Of a stretch of DNA of 64,000 nucleotides, positions 24,001 through 35,653 are shown in pieces (the first letter of the stretch is position 1; each line of letters opens with the position of its first letter). The position numbers and the translations under genes were made by a program. Where the stretch lies: assembly GCA_022592435.1 (NCBI GenBank), contig JABYQS010000008.1, forward strand, positions 372,001 to 436,000. Direction: 5' to 3'. Below the pieces are notes generated by a model. That model did no database searches. It saw nothing but the letters and a program-made list of their open reading frames with translations, and was not told the origin of the DNA. This DNA comes from Cerioporus squamosus (Eukaryota > Basidiomycota > Agaricomycetes > Polyporales > Polyporaceae).

Positions 24001-26803
24001 ATGCTGACGTTCAGACACAGGCCGCCTCTCCTTCCATCTCGCCTGCTGCGGCGTTCGCTCAGGAAGTCCGTGCCGCGGACCTATCGCGCAGCTCAAGTCA
24101 AGACTCTGGGGAGACCACGATCCTTGCGAACCGTCCTCCCTTCTTGTCTGCTGAGGATGCGGCCTTCCTCGAGAGGATGACGATGACGGCGCCACGGAGA
24201 CCGGCTCTCTCATGGGCGAGACGACGCAGACGGAAGACTTCACCGACGCGCGTAGTGTGCCGATGACACCGACCGACTCCGCGAGCGACTACCACTCTAT
24301 CATGACCGTCTCGGATGCCGACTTCTCCGACTCTGGCAGCGACGACGAGAGTATCAAGGCGTCACAGCTGCAGCGGAGTGCAGACGTCTCTGCGATATCA
24401 TCCACTGCCTCTCTCCCGGCGCCAGTCCCCATCGCATCTCCCGTCAAGCCCCAGCCGACGTACGCGTCGGTCGAGATCGAGACTGATCCCATCCCTGAAC
24501 CCCCGCCAGTGGAAACTGTCGAGGAGGGTGTACAAGTGGAGCCTGAACTCGAAGCGGAGCCAGAGCCCGTTGCTCAGCCGGAGCCTGTAGTTGTGCCAGA
24601 GCCTGCTCCTGTTCCCGCACCCGAGCCCAGGCCGGAGACTAAGGAGATGTCCATACAGACGGATGAGTGGGTTCCTCCACCACCGCCCGCTCCTGTTCTC
24701 GCACCCGCCACCATCCACACTCGGGCACCCTCCGCGTCGGTTCCTGCCGTTGTTCCTGTTCCGATTCCTACCCCCGGCTCTTCAAATGCCTCTTCGACTA
24801 CATCTGCAGCGGCTGCCGCCGTTGCTGCTGCCGGTGCCGCTGCAACCTCGCTACCCACCGTCTTCCGTGTTGGGCCGAGTGCTCAGCAGTTCCAGTTCAT
24901 TCCGCCTTCGTCGGCGGGCCCGACCGCTCCTACAGCCACACCTTCTGTTCCCTCACCCGTCGCCGCTCCCTCACCGAATACTACCATCCGGGACGCCAAT
25001 GCCACCTTCATCGCTCGTCCCCGCACTTCTCATTCCGACAGGCGGCAGTCCATTGAGTCGACGCTCTCGTCAGTCATGGATGATGTCATCAACAGGTCGC
25101 GGACGCCATCGATGCTGCCCAACATCGACAAGTCGCGTCCGCCCATGATGGTGCTGCCCCCTCCGCCACGTCAACCTCCGCCGCCCAACAGCATGTTACC
25201 CCCTCCGTTCATACCCGAGAAGAGGATGTCTCACGACATGCCTCCTCCACGTCCTTCGTCTCCCCCTCCCCCGAACTTATCCAGCGTGCGACTACCCCAA
25301 GCCTCGGCATCCCACGGGGCACCATTGGTCGTGCACATGGAGCATCTATGCCGCCCTCACAACAAGGCCTCCGACAACTGCCATCAACAAGCAGTTTCCG
25401 GTCTGCAGCGAATGCTGCCTCTAGGGCGCCGCTCTCGAGCCCGTCAGCGCTTTCGTTCAATCTGCGCGACCGGGAACGGCGCGAACTGTCCTCAGCATCG
25501 CTTCACTCGGGCTCGCAGCGTTCGTCGATCTCGTCAGATCACCACTTCGAGGGCCACATGCGCCGCCACAGTACCCTCGATCCCATGACGGTGCAGGAGC
25601 GCGCTGGTCAGGCGACGGGTCCGGGTACGACGGACCCAAACGTCATCCATGCCATTACCCAGACCATGATCGGCGAGTTCTTGTACAAGTACACCCGTAG
25701 GGCGATCGGGAAGGGTCACGGAGAGCGGCGACACAAGCGCTTCTTCTGGGTCCATCCATACACGCGAACGTTGTACTGGAGTTCAGCCGATCCGGGATCG
25801 TCGAATGTTACGGAGTCCAGTGCCAAGAGCGGTGAGTTCGTTGGTTGATCTTCTCCAGTTCCGATTGCTCATGGACTTGTACAGCGTACATCGAGTCCGT
25901 GCGTGCGGTGATGGACCCGAACCCGATGCCGCCTGGTATCCACCAGTACAGTGTTATCGTGTCTACGCCCCAGCGAGAGATGAAGTTCACTGCGCCCACG
26001 AAGGAGAGGCACGACATCTGGTTCAACGTGAGTTCTAAGTGCCTACGCTGCCGTCCCTGGTCTCACTCACACCCCAATAGGCTCTGCAATACCTCCTGAG
26101 TAGGCCTGGGCAATCCCACATCGCCGCGGCTAGCAACGGCAACGGAGGGCCCGCGCCGATGAGCCCAATGTCAGTCAACGGCGAACTTCCCCCAGACGAC
26201 TATCCCGCGAACGTGATGTCGAGTCCTGAGAGCCAGCGCAGCGCTCGTACCGGACGGACAGGGCGGACAGGCCTCAGCGGTGATACGTTCAATGTCACTC
26301 CTCGTGGCCAGCGGAGCCGTTCCCAGATCTCGCTCGGTGGTTCTATGAGCAAGCGTTCAGGCACGCCTGCGGCTGAGTATCTGCGGTGGGCGGAGGGCCC
26401 GAGCAGCCCGACGAAGGAGTACGAGCAGATTCCCGGCGGCGAGAATAGCGACGAGCTCGACTTCGAACTGCACGACGGGACCCTATCGGACGAGGGCTTC
26501 GAGGGTCTGGAGAACGTTCGTGCATGTTGCGATGGTCGTCATACAGTTGGGCGGTCAGGGAAGATCGAACATCACCATCACCATCATCACCACGACAACC
26601 AGCCACCAGAACGTGCACCATCTCGTGCTCGTGGCCACCTGCTGGATCCCAACGCCATGGACATCCAACGCCCGGTCTCTCCGGCTTGGTCGTTCCGCTC
26701 GCGGGCTGGCAGCGCGACGTCGCACGATGGTGCTGGCTTCTTCTCTAGGTTCGGCACGCGGCGGTCGACAAAGACTGTCTCGGCCGCTGGGCATGATTCA
26801 TAG
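21067..26803 (+). CDS. num1: Mcp5/Num1/ApsA-like cortical dynein anchor
   Basis: Family role: binds PI(4,5)P2 at the cell cortex through a C-terminal PH domain and anchors dynein for nuclear and spindle positioning. The start is the ATG at 21067 (MATFSDGGD). Exons are 21067-21387, 21443-21587, 22228-25831, 25885-26027 and 26081-26803. The second junction restores DDV-EFAFEIGSGLLTEVRRL, the conserved N-terminal coiled-coil segment, followed by long heptads (about residues 160-300). The middle is disordered, with Pro, Ala and acidic tracts and about ten Q-T/Q-V motifs. The PH domain spans GEFLYKYTRRAIGKGH to ERHDIWFNALQYLLSRPGQ. The tail carries a natural eight-His run. Length is about 1645 aa once two missing bases are allowed for, near 24175 (after ...AAFLER, before DDDDGATETG) and in the C run at 25268-25272 (before ELIQRATTP). 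Two breaks in a probable core gene suggest assembly errors. Intron 2 is unusually long. Confidence 0.88.
21588..22227 (+). other. Unusually long (640 nt) intron of the Num1-like gene
   Basis: Donor GTGAGT follows GATGTCG; acceptor ATCGTAG follows a CTAAC branch site (near 22210). Removal joins ...ADDV to EFAFEIG in frame, which matches the family. Other introns of this gene are 53-55 nt. An open frame runs through the first third but shows no family signature. Confidence 0.75.
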
Positions 26804-27302
26804 GGCTGTTGATACTTGGTAGAAAGGCTTCCTCGCTCCATCCTCCTTTCTCTCTTCCTGCGCTTACATGTCCGAGCTTAATCGTCTTGTTCATGCGTCC
26901 TCCCCCTGCCTCTCACATTTTGATCTTTGCTATGTTATCATGCGCTGCTCAGGTCGTAACTCTCCTTCATAATCCTCCGGTGTTTCCTTGTGTCTATGTT
27001 TCGCGAGCTTTGAATTTACGATTGACCCGTTCCTTTCTCCTACCTACCGCAGCGTGTACCCAGTTATTTTGTGCGATTACGCAGCATCAATCAAACGTTC
27101 CTTAAGCCTTAAGCCCTGTGAAGAGCTGTGTGTGGCAGCCGTATAGATGGCAAGGCCATGTCGCAGAGGCATGACTTCAAAAAGAGTTGATAGCTTTCGG
27201 AATGCCCCTAGTTTCCCATATAACGATACTGCTCTACAATGGTATCCCCGACGTACACGGTAACTGAAGTACAAATAACCTGATTGTCCAAACATGCCAA
27301 AG
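26804..27302. other. Convergent intergenic region
   Basis: The 3' ends of the Num1-like gene (+) and seven-helix copy A (-) face each other here. T-rich stretches fit 3' untranslated regions. I see nothing else. Confidence 0.5.
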
Positions 27303-28805
27303 TCATACCGCCGCTCCGATCTCCTTCGTCGTCATCAGCGCGGACATCCGGTCTTGCGAACCATACGGGTCCGGGTTGTCTCCGAAACGATGCACGCTAC
27401 CTGTCTCCGTGTGCACGACACGCTCGAGGTCAATTGTGACACCGATGGAGACGTTCGGTCGTCCGGAGAGACTCGACCGGTGGCCCCACAACCTCGCGGG
27501 GCTCGTAGGCGAGCTCATGCTGCCTATCGTGTTGGAGGACGTCGAGTTATGACGCCGTGCGCGCACGATAAGCATCGAGAAGATGATGGCCTAAAGATGC
27601 CAGATCAGTATCCGCCGAGAGTGCGAGTACGAAGGCGACGGATACTCACGGCGACTGGAGGTACGGGATCGAGGAAGATGAAGAAGGCATTGGTTCCCAC
27701 AGCGTCAGTGATGATGAGGACGAGAAGATGCGCGCAGTAAAAGCCGGCTGTTTTCCGGGATCTCGTCATTTATGCATGGAGCACAGGTTCTGGGGATACG
27801 TACCGGACTGTATGATGACCTCAAGTACGTGGTTGCTATATGAGCCCCCGCTGGAGCCATCCCGAGCAGAGATATTGCGAGAGACCCTGGATTTGACCCG
27901 CCATATCTTCCAACAAATGAAGCCTGCGCACGTCGAGACGTTAAACCTGAGACCTGAAAAACCTGAAGAATCCCGTGGGTATGGACGCACCTGCACAGTA
28001 CACGTTCACGATGAAAGTGAGCACAAAATAGTACCGGATCCGGACTGATATGTCGCTCCGGATGAGGTTGTCGCCGGACTCGACCTGCAGTAGGGCGACA
28101 ATCACCAAGACCCCAAGCGCTGCGGAGGGCGTCGTGTCGGACATGAGCGCTCCTGCCTCATGAAAGATACTTATCGCAAGTGTCCACGTACCGACGTTCG
28201 CCAGGATCGCGGCTACCGGCAATATGATAACATACACGTTGTAACTCCAGAGTACAAAGGTTCGGTACACCTGGGGAAGGTTGTGAAGTGTGGTCGTGTG
28301 AGCTATCTCCACTGGGCCGCATGGTGGGCGGTGGGCGGGGATGAAGACTGAGACGCACTATTATTACATCCGAAATGAGGGTGAGAACGATGTTGAACGA
28401 GTTCTTCGCCGCAGCGAGGGGGTTGGCCGGGTCCGCGTAGTACGCGGTAGGGTCAGGGCGTTGACCACCGTGCACCGCGAATGCTTGGTAGGTACGGATC
28501 AGCGCGAGCACTTGATCCTATACGGACGTCACTAAGGCGGGTTGGAGGGCAATAGGTGATACGCACAGCGATGGCGGACAGGAAGATGAAGTAACACGCG
28601 ACCTGCAGCCATACTGAGGAGCGCTTCCCGTTACTCTTGCTAAACACCGCGATGCATTGCGGGAAGTAAGTCAGGTACGCCCCTATACCATGGACGATTC
28701 TTGAGCTCAGGTAAATGGACTGGATCGGGCGTAAGACTCACCCGTGGCAAGGAGTTGGAACCACAGTCCGATGAGCTCAGCGTTCTCCACGCTGATGTCG
28801 CCCAT
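27303..28805 (-). CDS. Seven-helix membrane protein, family copy A
   Basis: Member of a multicopy family (copies A-E here) that I cannot match to a named family. The start is the ATG at 28805 (MGDISVENAELIGLW) and the protein ends TTKEIGAAV at 27303. About seven introns are inferred by alignment to copies C and D. Predicted helices: ELIGLWFQLLATGAYLTYF; VWLQVACYFIFLSAIA; NSFNIVLTLISDVIIVYRTF; VYVIILPVAAILANVALGV; RIRYYFVLTFIVNVYCAGF; a segment ending VGTNAFFIFLDP; AIIFSMLIVRAR. Signatures shared with other copies are ICWKIWR after helix 5 and IDLERVVHT in the cytoplasmic tail. The layout is GPCR-like, but no ligand or G-protein contact can be inferred. I see no internal stop or frameshift. 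Confidence 0.78.
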
Positions 28806-30961
28806 AACCGAGGCCAGAGGGAGTGTACCGCGACAGGAAGGAAGGGCTGGAAGAGGGACGGGGCAGCGTAGGTTGATTCGACATGCTCGTCCGACCAAAT
28901 ATAGGTGGAGTGCTCTTAGTGTGATCGAGCACTCGGGACGCAAGGGCGCGAGGTTCTAAGGGGTATAGCGGGCGCCATGAAGCATTTACGCGAGTACGAT
29001 ATGCCACAGGCCCACAAACTCTATCACGGGCACGGCTGTGAATGTGGAGCGACAGGAGATAAGGGACGAGACTCACAGTCCGTAGGGTAAACAGGGGCCG
29101 CCAGCGGGTTCTCTTGCATTCGGAATAGTACCCGATCGCTATACCGGTTTCCTCGCATGTTGTGCAGCTAAAGTTGTCCTGGAGATGCATGCAACTCCAG
29201 CATACCAGTCCAACATACCACTTGTGCCAGAGCTAGGTTGTCGATACCACGGGAGCACGTTAGATCAGACACTAGCATGATCGGCTCGGCAATTTGCGCC
29301 TTCGAGAGGTCAGAGGTTCCGCGTGGCTATAGTCGCCCCAGCATATGAATACCGTATGAGGGGCGCCGTGCCTAACGACGGATACGACTCTGGTCGACCT
29401 TCGAGAACGCTCGATCGAGAGTTCAGCTGCAGCCGCTAACTTCAACGGTACCCCGGGAGGCGCCTCCTGTTGTTGTGTGGAGGCGTCCGACTAGGTCCGA
29501 CTCTGTCCGACTGTAGCACAGCCGCGATATCACAAACCAAGGCCAAGGAGGGAGGAGAGCCACTAACGTCGGAAGGGTAAGTCCGCACGCGTTGGCCTGC
29601 TAAGGGTGTACCTGAACAGAGCAAAGATGACTCAGAGATATTCTGGGAACCCGAGGAACTTGGCACATACCGACGACCGTCCAAGTTTCGTAGCTCTCCA
29701 CGTCATACGTAGTGGTCCCAACAAACTCTTCTTGAAGTTGTACTCATGTCCCGACTACTAGCGTCGAAGTAAGTTGATCTCAAGTTGCATGGGATGCCGG
29801 CGGCGTGGAGACGCTCATGCAACGGTGACAATGCCCGTAGCCACCTACAGCCACACCCGACGTAGTCGCCAGATAGCGGCCTACCTTACCTGTTCTAGAC
29901 TCCTTATCGCTACCACACAGTACCTCACAGTATGAACGTTCCGGCTATGCAGACAGGATACGATCTGGCAGTTCGCTGTGCTGAAGACTCGAGAATTCAG
30001 GAACGGCCTGAAGAGCGTCGTTCAAGAGAACGATATCGTCCGTTGGCGGAGGCTTACGCAAAGAAACAGTACAGTCAGTCAGAGTTACGCACTCGCGTCC
30101 CCGATATGACAGAACTTACGGGAGTACAAGCCTCGGGAACACTCAAGGCAAGCTCTCCTCAATGGGTCTTCGGCGTCCGTGGCGAACGGAATTCCTCGTC
30201 CGGATGTCGAGGAGACGGTCAACGACATGGGTCATCACCTGGCATCGCCGTCCGATTACTCACTTTCAGTGGGTCGGTCTGTACGTCAATGTGCGGTAAT
30301 CGAGCACAGGTACGGCATTCAGAGGTAGTCGAGGGAGGGCTTTGCTGTGATTTGCAGCTGAGGCTCTCGAGGTACGCGAGAAGCAGCATGATCGAGGCTT
30401 TACTTGAAGTGATAAGTACGTCGCGAAGGAGAGGGCCACTGCTGCGTCTTGCGCCACATCGACTCGTCCCTTGACCTGATAATTCTGTTGGGCATTGCTG
30501 ACGGCTCCATGAGGTCCACAATTCGTAGACTCCACACGGTCGCGCATGGATACAATTCGGGAGAAGCGGTCACCAGTAGCACCAAGGAGACGGGATTAAA
30601 CAGCGCATCGGACTCACTATACTTCGGTGGCCGCAGATTCACTTGGTCAAAGTAGACTCTACGTTATCTATTCTGTACTAGTGGCTGCAGTCAGCTAAAG
30701 ACGTGTATGTCCTGAGTCCTGACCTGGATGAGGCTCGAGCCGGTTTGAAGACCCACAAAGCGTACTCACCACCTCCGACAGCAAGCCTTCACGGCGTCCG
30801 ATGAACGCAGCTGACGCACGAAGAGACTTCCAGCATTGTCAAGGTAAATTCGTGCCAGGCACTTGGATCCTAGAAGGATTCCCTCCTGGTTGACTACATA
30901 GGTAGACCGTAGTGTGACCGTCGACGGCTCCAGTGAAGACTGCGGCGGTGCAGGAAGTAAG
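28806..30961. other. Intergenic; no gene seen
   Basis: About 2.1 kb between the start of copy A and the LINE. The first few hundred bases should be the promoter of copy A. Short frames on both strands, for example around 29442-29684 and 30219-30642, have no recognisable motif. I could not align any part to the seven-helix family. Confidence 0.5.
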
Positions 30962-30974
30962 AAATAGCAGACGC
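30962..30974 (+). repeat. 5' target-site duplication of the LINE
   Basis: AAATAGCAGACGC recurs exactly at 41962-41974 directly after the poly(A) tail. The leading A's may belong to the tail at the other end, so the certain duplication is TAGCAGACGC (10 bp). Confidence 0.92.
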
Positions 30975-31752
30975 GGGGGAACCTCTTCCTCATACCACCA
31001 CCACCTAAATCTTCCCACGGCCGTTTTGCCGCCGCAGCTGTCGTCTCCGGGTGCTGCTCAATCTATTATTGGTGCCCGGTATCCCACGTCGACTATTGAG
31101 ATGTCTCTCGCCTGCGGTGTGTGCGTTGTGCGACCGGGGAGGTGGACTGAGAGCCTAGGCTCCTGCGCTCAGGTGCAGCGTTCTTGGAACGTCGTGTGTA
31201 GGGTGGATGGTCAAAGGATGAATCACGTACTGTCGTGTGACCTTTGGAGTGCTCGTTGCTATGGAAGAGGTGTCCGCGGCTGGCCGATTGAGGCTGGGTA
31301 GTCGTGCGGGGAGACCGTGCGGCTGCTGGAGAATTGTCGAGTGGCGGGCTCAGTCATCTGGCTGTGTCTGACGCCCGGCTGCGCGCCTGCCGTGCCGGAT
31401 GGGGCTGTAAGAACAAGAAAAAAAGAAGATCGTGTCTCCTCCGCCCCGTCCTGCTTCTTCCTACTCACCTCCTGTCGGGAGGGTGGTTACTGGGCCTGCT
31501 GCGTGCGTCGGGGCACAGGCGGTGTGCTGGCCGTGCTCGCTGCATTAGTGCGTGGTGTTTTATGCTAAAATTCCCCGGCCCGAATTCTGCGCTTCGAATT
31601 CGCTCCTACCTTTCTACCTGACTGATGACTGCTGCTTCTCCACACATAGGTGCTCTGGCACAGGGTCCTTGCTTCGCCCGTGATGGGTGAGACGTAAGCG
31701 TCGAATCCATACATAACAATCGAGCATGAAAGTGCATAGGCATACACCCGCA
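30975..31752 (+). promoter_or_regulatory. LINE 5' untranslated region
   Basis: About 780 bp before the first plausible element ORF. It should contain the internal promoter needed by a LINE, but I see no clear core element. A CCGCC-rich start and a run of A's near 31418 are the only distinctive stretches. Confidence 0.5.
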
Positions 31753-32319
31753 ATGTCCACGGCCACATCCCGCCCAACTCGCATCTACGCTCGGTGGGCT
31801 GACCACCTCTCCCTCTCCCTCCCTGACCATTCTCTTCCCGTCCCAGCTCATGCATACGACGTGCCGATCCCCATTGGGGCCTGTCCTGAGCTGGGCGAAA
31901 GGGTCCAAATCATCGCCCTCTCTCCGATGGCCTATCGGACCATGCACACCCCGCTGGGGACGCAAATCTACGACGTCTATGACCCCCAGGTGGAAGGTGT
32001 GGTGGAAGGAGTGTGTTGGGCGGGCCCGTCCCGGGTGGCCTTTGCCGTGAAGAATGAGCGGCTCGTTGCGGGCGTCCCGTGGGTGGTCGTAACGATGCCG
32101 TTCGACCGCTGGGCGATGAAGTTGGTGGCCGAAGAAGACTGTCCGCCGGGGTGGTTGCGGACCTGCCTGTCGACGCAGAGGAGCGAAGTGGAAGTGCAAG
32201 ATGGCGCTGTGGTTGTGGACAAGTTGGGTGACGACCCGACGCCTCCGGTCTCCCTGCAATACCCGGATCCTCGTGTATGGCAGCATGATCGGCTGCTCAC
32301 GGACCGTGCTGATGAATAA
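31753..32319 (+). CDS. LINE ORF0, unknown protein
   Basis: An uninterrupted frame of 188 codons from ATG 31753 (MSTATSRPTRIYARW); an ATG nine codons upstream at 31726 is possible. It lies upstream of the gag-like ORF on the same strand and inside the element boundaries. The protein is acidic, with many aromatic and Pro residues (for example PWVVVTMPFDRWAMKLV), and has no zinc knuckle, coiled coil or membrane segment. It matches no LINE-encoded protein I know. Its use of GC-ending codons resembles ORF1. It could be a real third protein, a captured host fragment or a chance frame. Confidence 0.55.
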   Translation: MSTATSRPTRIYARWADHLSLSLPDHSLPVPAHAYDVPIPIGACPELGERVQIIALSPMAYRTMHTPLGTQIYDVYDPQVEGVVEGVCWAGPSRVAFAVKNERLVAGVPWVVVTMPFDRWAMKLVAEEDCPPGWLRTCLSTQRSEVEVQDGAVVVDKLGDDPTPPVSLQYPDPRVWQHDRLLTDRADE

Positions 32320-33037
32320 ACGGCCGGATCCTCTGTGCGTGCAAGCGCGAAACATGTAATTATGTGTATGTCAGTATGCGTATGTTCGTGTCACATGGGC
32401 TTGCCTTGATCTGTCCCGTGCCATCCCCTATTTCTGAGATAAGATGGCTCTGGGTGCTGGACTGGGTGGGAAAGATTAGATACAGCAAGACTGTCGATGC
32501 GGAGATACCCTCCGCTGATAGTGTCGTATGATCTGGGCCTGGCCAGTTTAAGGGTCGCTTACGCGTTAATCCGTGCGCTGCAGCCTCTGTCACCTGTTCG
32601 GGTGGCCCCGTGACGGTGAAGGCGCCCGCTCCCATATATGGGGATGCTTCTATTCTTCCTCCGCTGTTTAGCTGCCGCATTCGGTCTGCTTCTCCTCTGC
32701 TCGTCTTCCTTCTGCTTGCTGCTAGCGTCGCTGTGCGCCGTGGACCCTGCTTGAAGCTTGTTACTGCTCCTCTCTGCATACTATGACACGCTCTCTGGCC
32801 TTCGAATCTCGACTCATGACCCTAGGGCTCCGCTATGCTGACTGGAATGGCCCCGTTGCGCCCCCGTGGCTGAGCAACACGTCCGTGAAGGGGATGCACG
32901 CAGCCTCCTGCTGCTTCTTGGACCCTTGCGGGAGTGCGGCGACGTGCAAGATTGCGGCGTTCAACCGCTCCCGTTGGACAGGTGCCAGGTATAAAAAACC
33001 CGTACGTTCTCCAGTCTCTTCACGCGGCTCCCCTCCC
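32320..33037 (+). promoter_or_regulatory. LINE spacer with TATA-like box before ORF1
   Basis: Between ORF0 and the chosen start of ORF1. TATAAAAAA at 32990-32998 lies about 48 bp before the ATG at 33038, a spacing that would fit an internal promoter with a short leader. The ORF1 frame is open back to an ATG at 32783, so a longer N-terminus is possible, but that stretch looks unlike the rest of ORF1. Confidence 0.4.
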
Positions 33038-35653
33038 ATGAACCGCCCTTCCAAGCTCTCCAAAGTGCCATTGTCGCCTCTGCCCCTGTCTCCTGCCGTT
33101 CCCCTCGACCCTCTGTCGTGTACTGCCTCCCCTGTCGCCCCTGCCCCAACTCTCCGCCTCATGCCTGTCCCCGACGACGTTGCAGATGGGGTGTTCCGCG
33201 GCTATCCGCCGGTCAACACCCTAGTCAGCGTCTGCCTGGCCGGCGGTGTGTCGTCTGGCGACCCCGTTGACGTTCTGAGTGGCCATCCAAGCTCCCTGGC
33301 GATGGCGCAGGGCGAAACACTGTCCCCAATGGTTAGTCCTCATGTGCCATCTGACTGTTGATGCCGGCTGATGCGTGCCAGGACTACGCTGCGGTGCACG
33401 CTGCTCAGGTGTCGCCGTCCCCGCTCCCTGCCGTTTTCAGTGCCCAGCTCCCTGTCCCTGTCTCCCCGTTCAACGGCGCGGCTGACGAGCACGATGTCGC
33501 TCAGCCCGGGGCTATTCGTGACTCGTACGCTGACCGTCTCCATTGCCCCGCGGGGTTGTACAATCAGCCTGTCTACGGAGTCTTGCTCCCGGACACGGTC
33601 GCGCAGACTCTTGCCTATAGGTCGCCCGGAGCGTACTCCATCTCTGACGGCGATGTCATGACAGAGCGGGGCGAGCGCCTCACTCGAGAGGGGTTCCCGA
33701 CTCTGCTTCCAGTTGTAAACCGTGCCCCGCCGGGTACGCCGACCACGCCTGGTGCGGCCAGACTCTCTGAGATGAGCATTAGTGGCGGTGGGGGCTCGCT
33801 CGATGATGGTGGATTGGCCACGCCTGGTCTTGATATGCTTGCGGATGCTGCTGCTGTACGAGGATTTGTTGGCCTTGCTCATGTACTTGTGCTAAATCTC
33901 TGTGAATGTTAGTTGCTTGCAAATGCTCACTACCGCCTCGATGGCGATGAAGAAATGGACTATGACGACGGTGAGGTTACGGCCTCCCGGTCCGTCTCGC
34001 CGGTGCCTGGTGGCGCTAAGGCTGGATCTCTGACCGAACAAGGTACGTCATGCCTCGTGGTCTTTCAGCTTCGAAGCACTTACGATCTGGCTAGATCATC
34101 CGGTTCCTGGCATTGCCATGGGCCCTGGCGAGTTCCTCTGTCAACAGCAGGAGCTCATCAGACTCCAGCTTGAGCACGATGAACTTCGAGCTCGGCCTGC
34201 TATTGTCCGCAACCCGACGGCGCAGTTCTACTCTCGGACACCGCGCCCTGGGCCGACCATTGACCCCGTCCTGCTCCGCGGCTACGCGCCAATGGAAGTT
34301 GACGGATTTCCCGCGCGTAGGGAGCCGCTCGCTCATGCGCGGGTTGACGGCTCCGTGTCGTCGGACCAGGATCTCTACGCGCCGCCTCCTCTGCTCGAGA
34401 ATCTCAGGGACGACCCGCCTGATGCGCCGCGCGTTCCGCACCTCTATGAAGGCGTGGAGCTGCCGGGCTTGGCCCTGCGGTCTGGCAAGGTCCGATACTC
34501 TCACGATGTGCCCATCAGGAACTCTGCGGCCATTTCGGCGGCGGTCCAAGGCGCGTCGGGCGACATTCCGCAGATGTGGGGATGCGGTGATCATGTGTTT
34601 GATGCCCGCCTGCTTGCTGGGGGTGCCGCGGCTCCTCCGCAGAACGTTGTGCTCCCGCCGGTGGCGACTCCTCTCTCCTTCACCATCATCCCGGTTGCGG
34701 GCGTCCCGGCTCTCCACTACGATGATCCCGAAATCCATATCAAGGGCCTCGCCTCGGAGCGAGTCTTCGTCATCTTCCGCCAGCCCCAAGCTACTGCCGT
34801 CCTGGTCAAAATCTACAACGGCGGCGTCCCCAGGGCCAGCAACGTTAAAGCGCAGTCTGATGCGCTTGGTGAAGGAGTATCGGCGGCGTGTGGTGCCAAG
34901 GATTTCATTATAGTCCCGCCTGCCCAGGCCTGGGGGCAGGAGCTCACGCTCCAGGACCAGCCGACGACTTGGGTGGTGCTTCGGCTCCAGCCTGAGCATG
35001 TCCGTGCGCTGGTATCCCAGCTTGTGTGGTCCTCCAAGAAGATCACGTTCCTGGCCTTCAACAGGGATATGAAGTTCGACCGCTTCATTGGTCGTGTAGG
35101 CTATTACACCCATAACTTTGATAACGATATCGACACCTCGATTAGGCGTACGTTCGCCGGGCCCTTGGTCCTCCCTGGCATCCGTTCGCTTGTCGCTGCG
35201 CTCCCTAGCATCAGGCCGGAGGATGTGGACCCCACGGTCGCCCGGGTTCTCGCGTCCATTCATGTTCGCGTTCAGACGTATCCCAATGGGAATATCATCG
35301 CTAACATCTACTGCGACTCGCCGACTGACTCCGTGGAGGCCTGGAGGGGCTGGATCGACTATATCCACACTGTCCCGTTCTGGAGTGACTTAAATCCCAC
35401 CGGCACCTTCCTCTGCCCGGTTCGGTGTGCGGGCTGCTTTGCGGCAGACCACCCGACGTTTATGTGTCCGCTTGCGGAGCTCCCGGGGTGGAACGGCCCG
35501 CCCCCCGGGGCTGCCTCTATTGAAGGCCCGACGACTCCCCCTGGCTTGTCGCCCCCTGCCCGCGGCTTCCAGTCGCGTGGTGATCGCCCCTACCGGGGAG
35601 GACCCACCCGTGCTTATCGGGGCCGGGGCCGTGGCAACGGCACCCCCTACTAG
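33038..35653 (+). CDS. LINE ORF1, gag-like protein with CCHC knuckle, three apparent introns
   Basis: Gag-like nucleic-acid-binding protein expected to package the element RNA. Four exons read as one frame of about 818 aa: 33038-33331, 33382-33855, 33913-34042 and 34095-35653. The gaps are 50, 57 and 52 nt, each bounded by GTTAGT, GTACGA or GTACGT donors and CAG or TAG acceptors; the first two have branch-like CTGAC or CTAAA. The N-terminal third is Pro/Ser-rich. The last exon carries the conserved part, then the knuckle CAGCFAADHPTFMC (C-x2-C-x4-H-x4-C), then a Gly/Arg-rich tail (YRGRGRGNGTPY). The start at 33038 is chosen for its TATA-like box and composition; 32783 is the alternative. Introns in a retroelement coding frame are unexpected. 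Confidence 0.75.

Noticed and set aside
24066..24175. Intron explaining the Num1 frame change near 24175
   Set aside because: Only an unlikely GTCCGT donor fits the phase, and it would delete a coding-like segment; a missing base is simpler.
26568..26601. His8 as vector tag contamination
   Set aside because: The run is in frame in the middle of a conserved gene with no vector sequence on either side.
30219..30642. Possible sixth copy of the seven-helix family on the minus strand
   Set aside because: Hydrophobic fragments exist but none of the family signatures (LWLQL, VYRTF, ICWKIW) is present.
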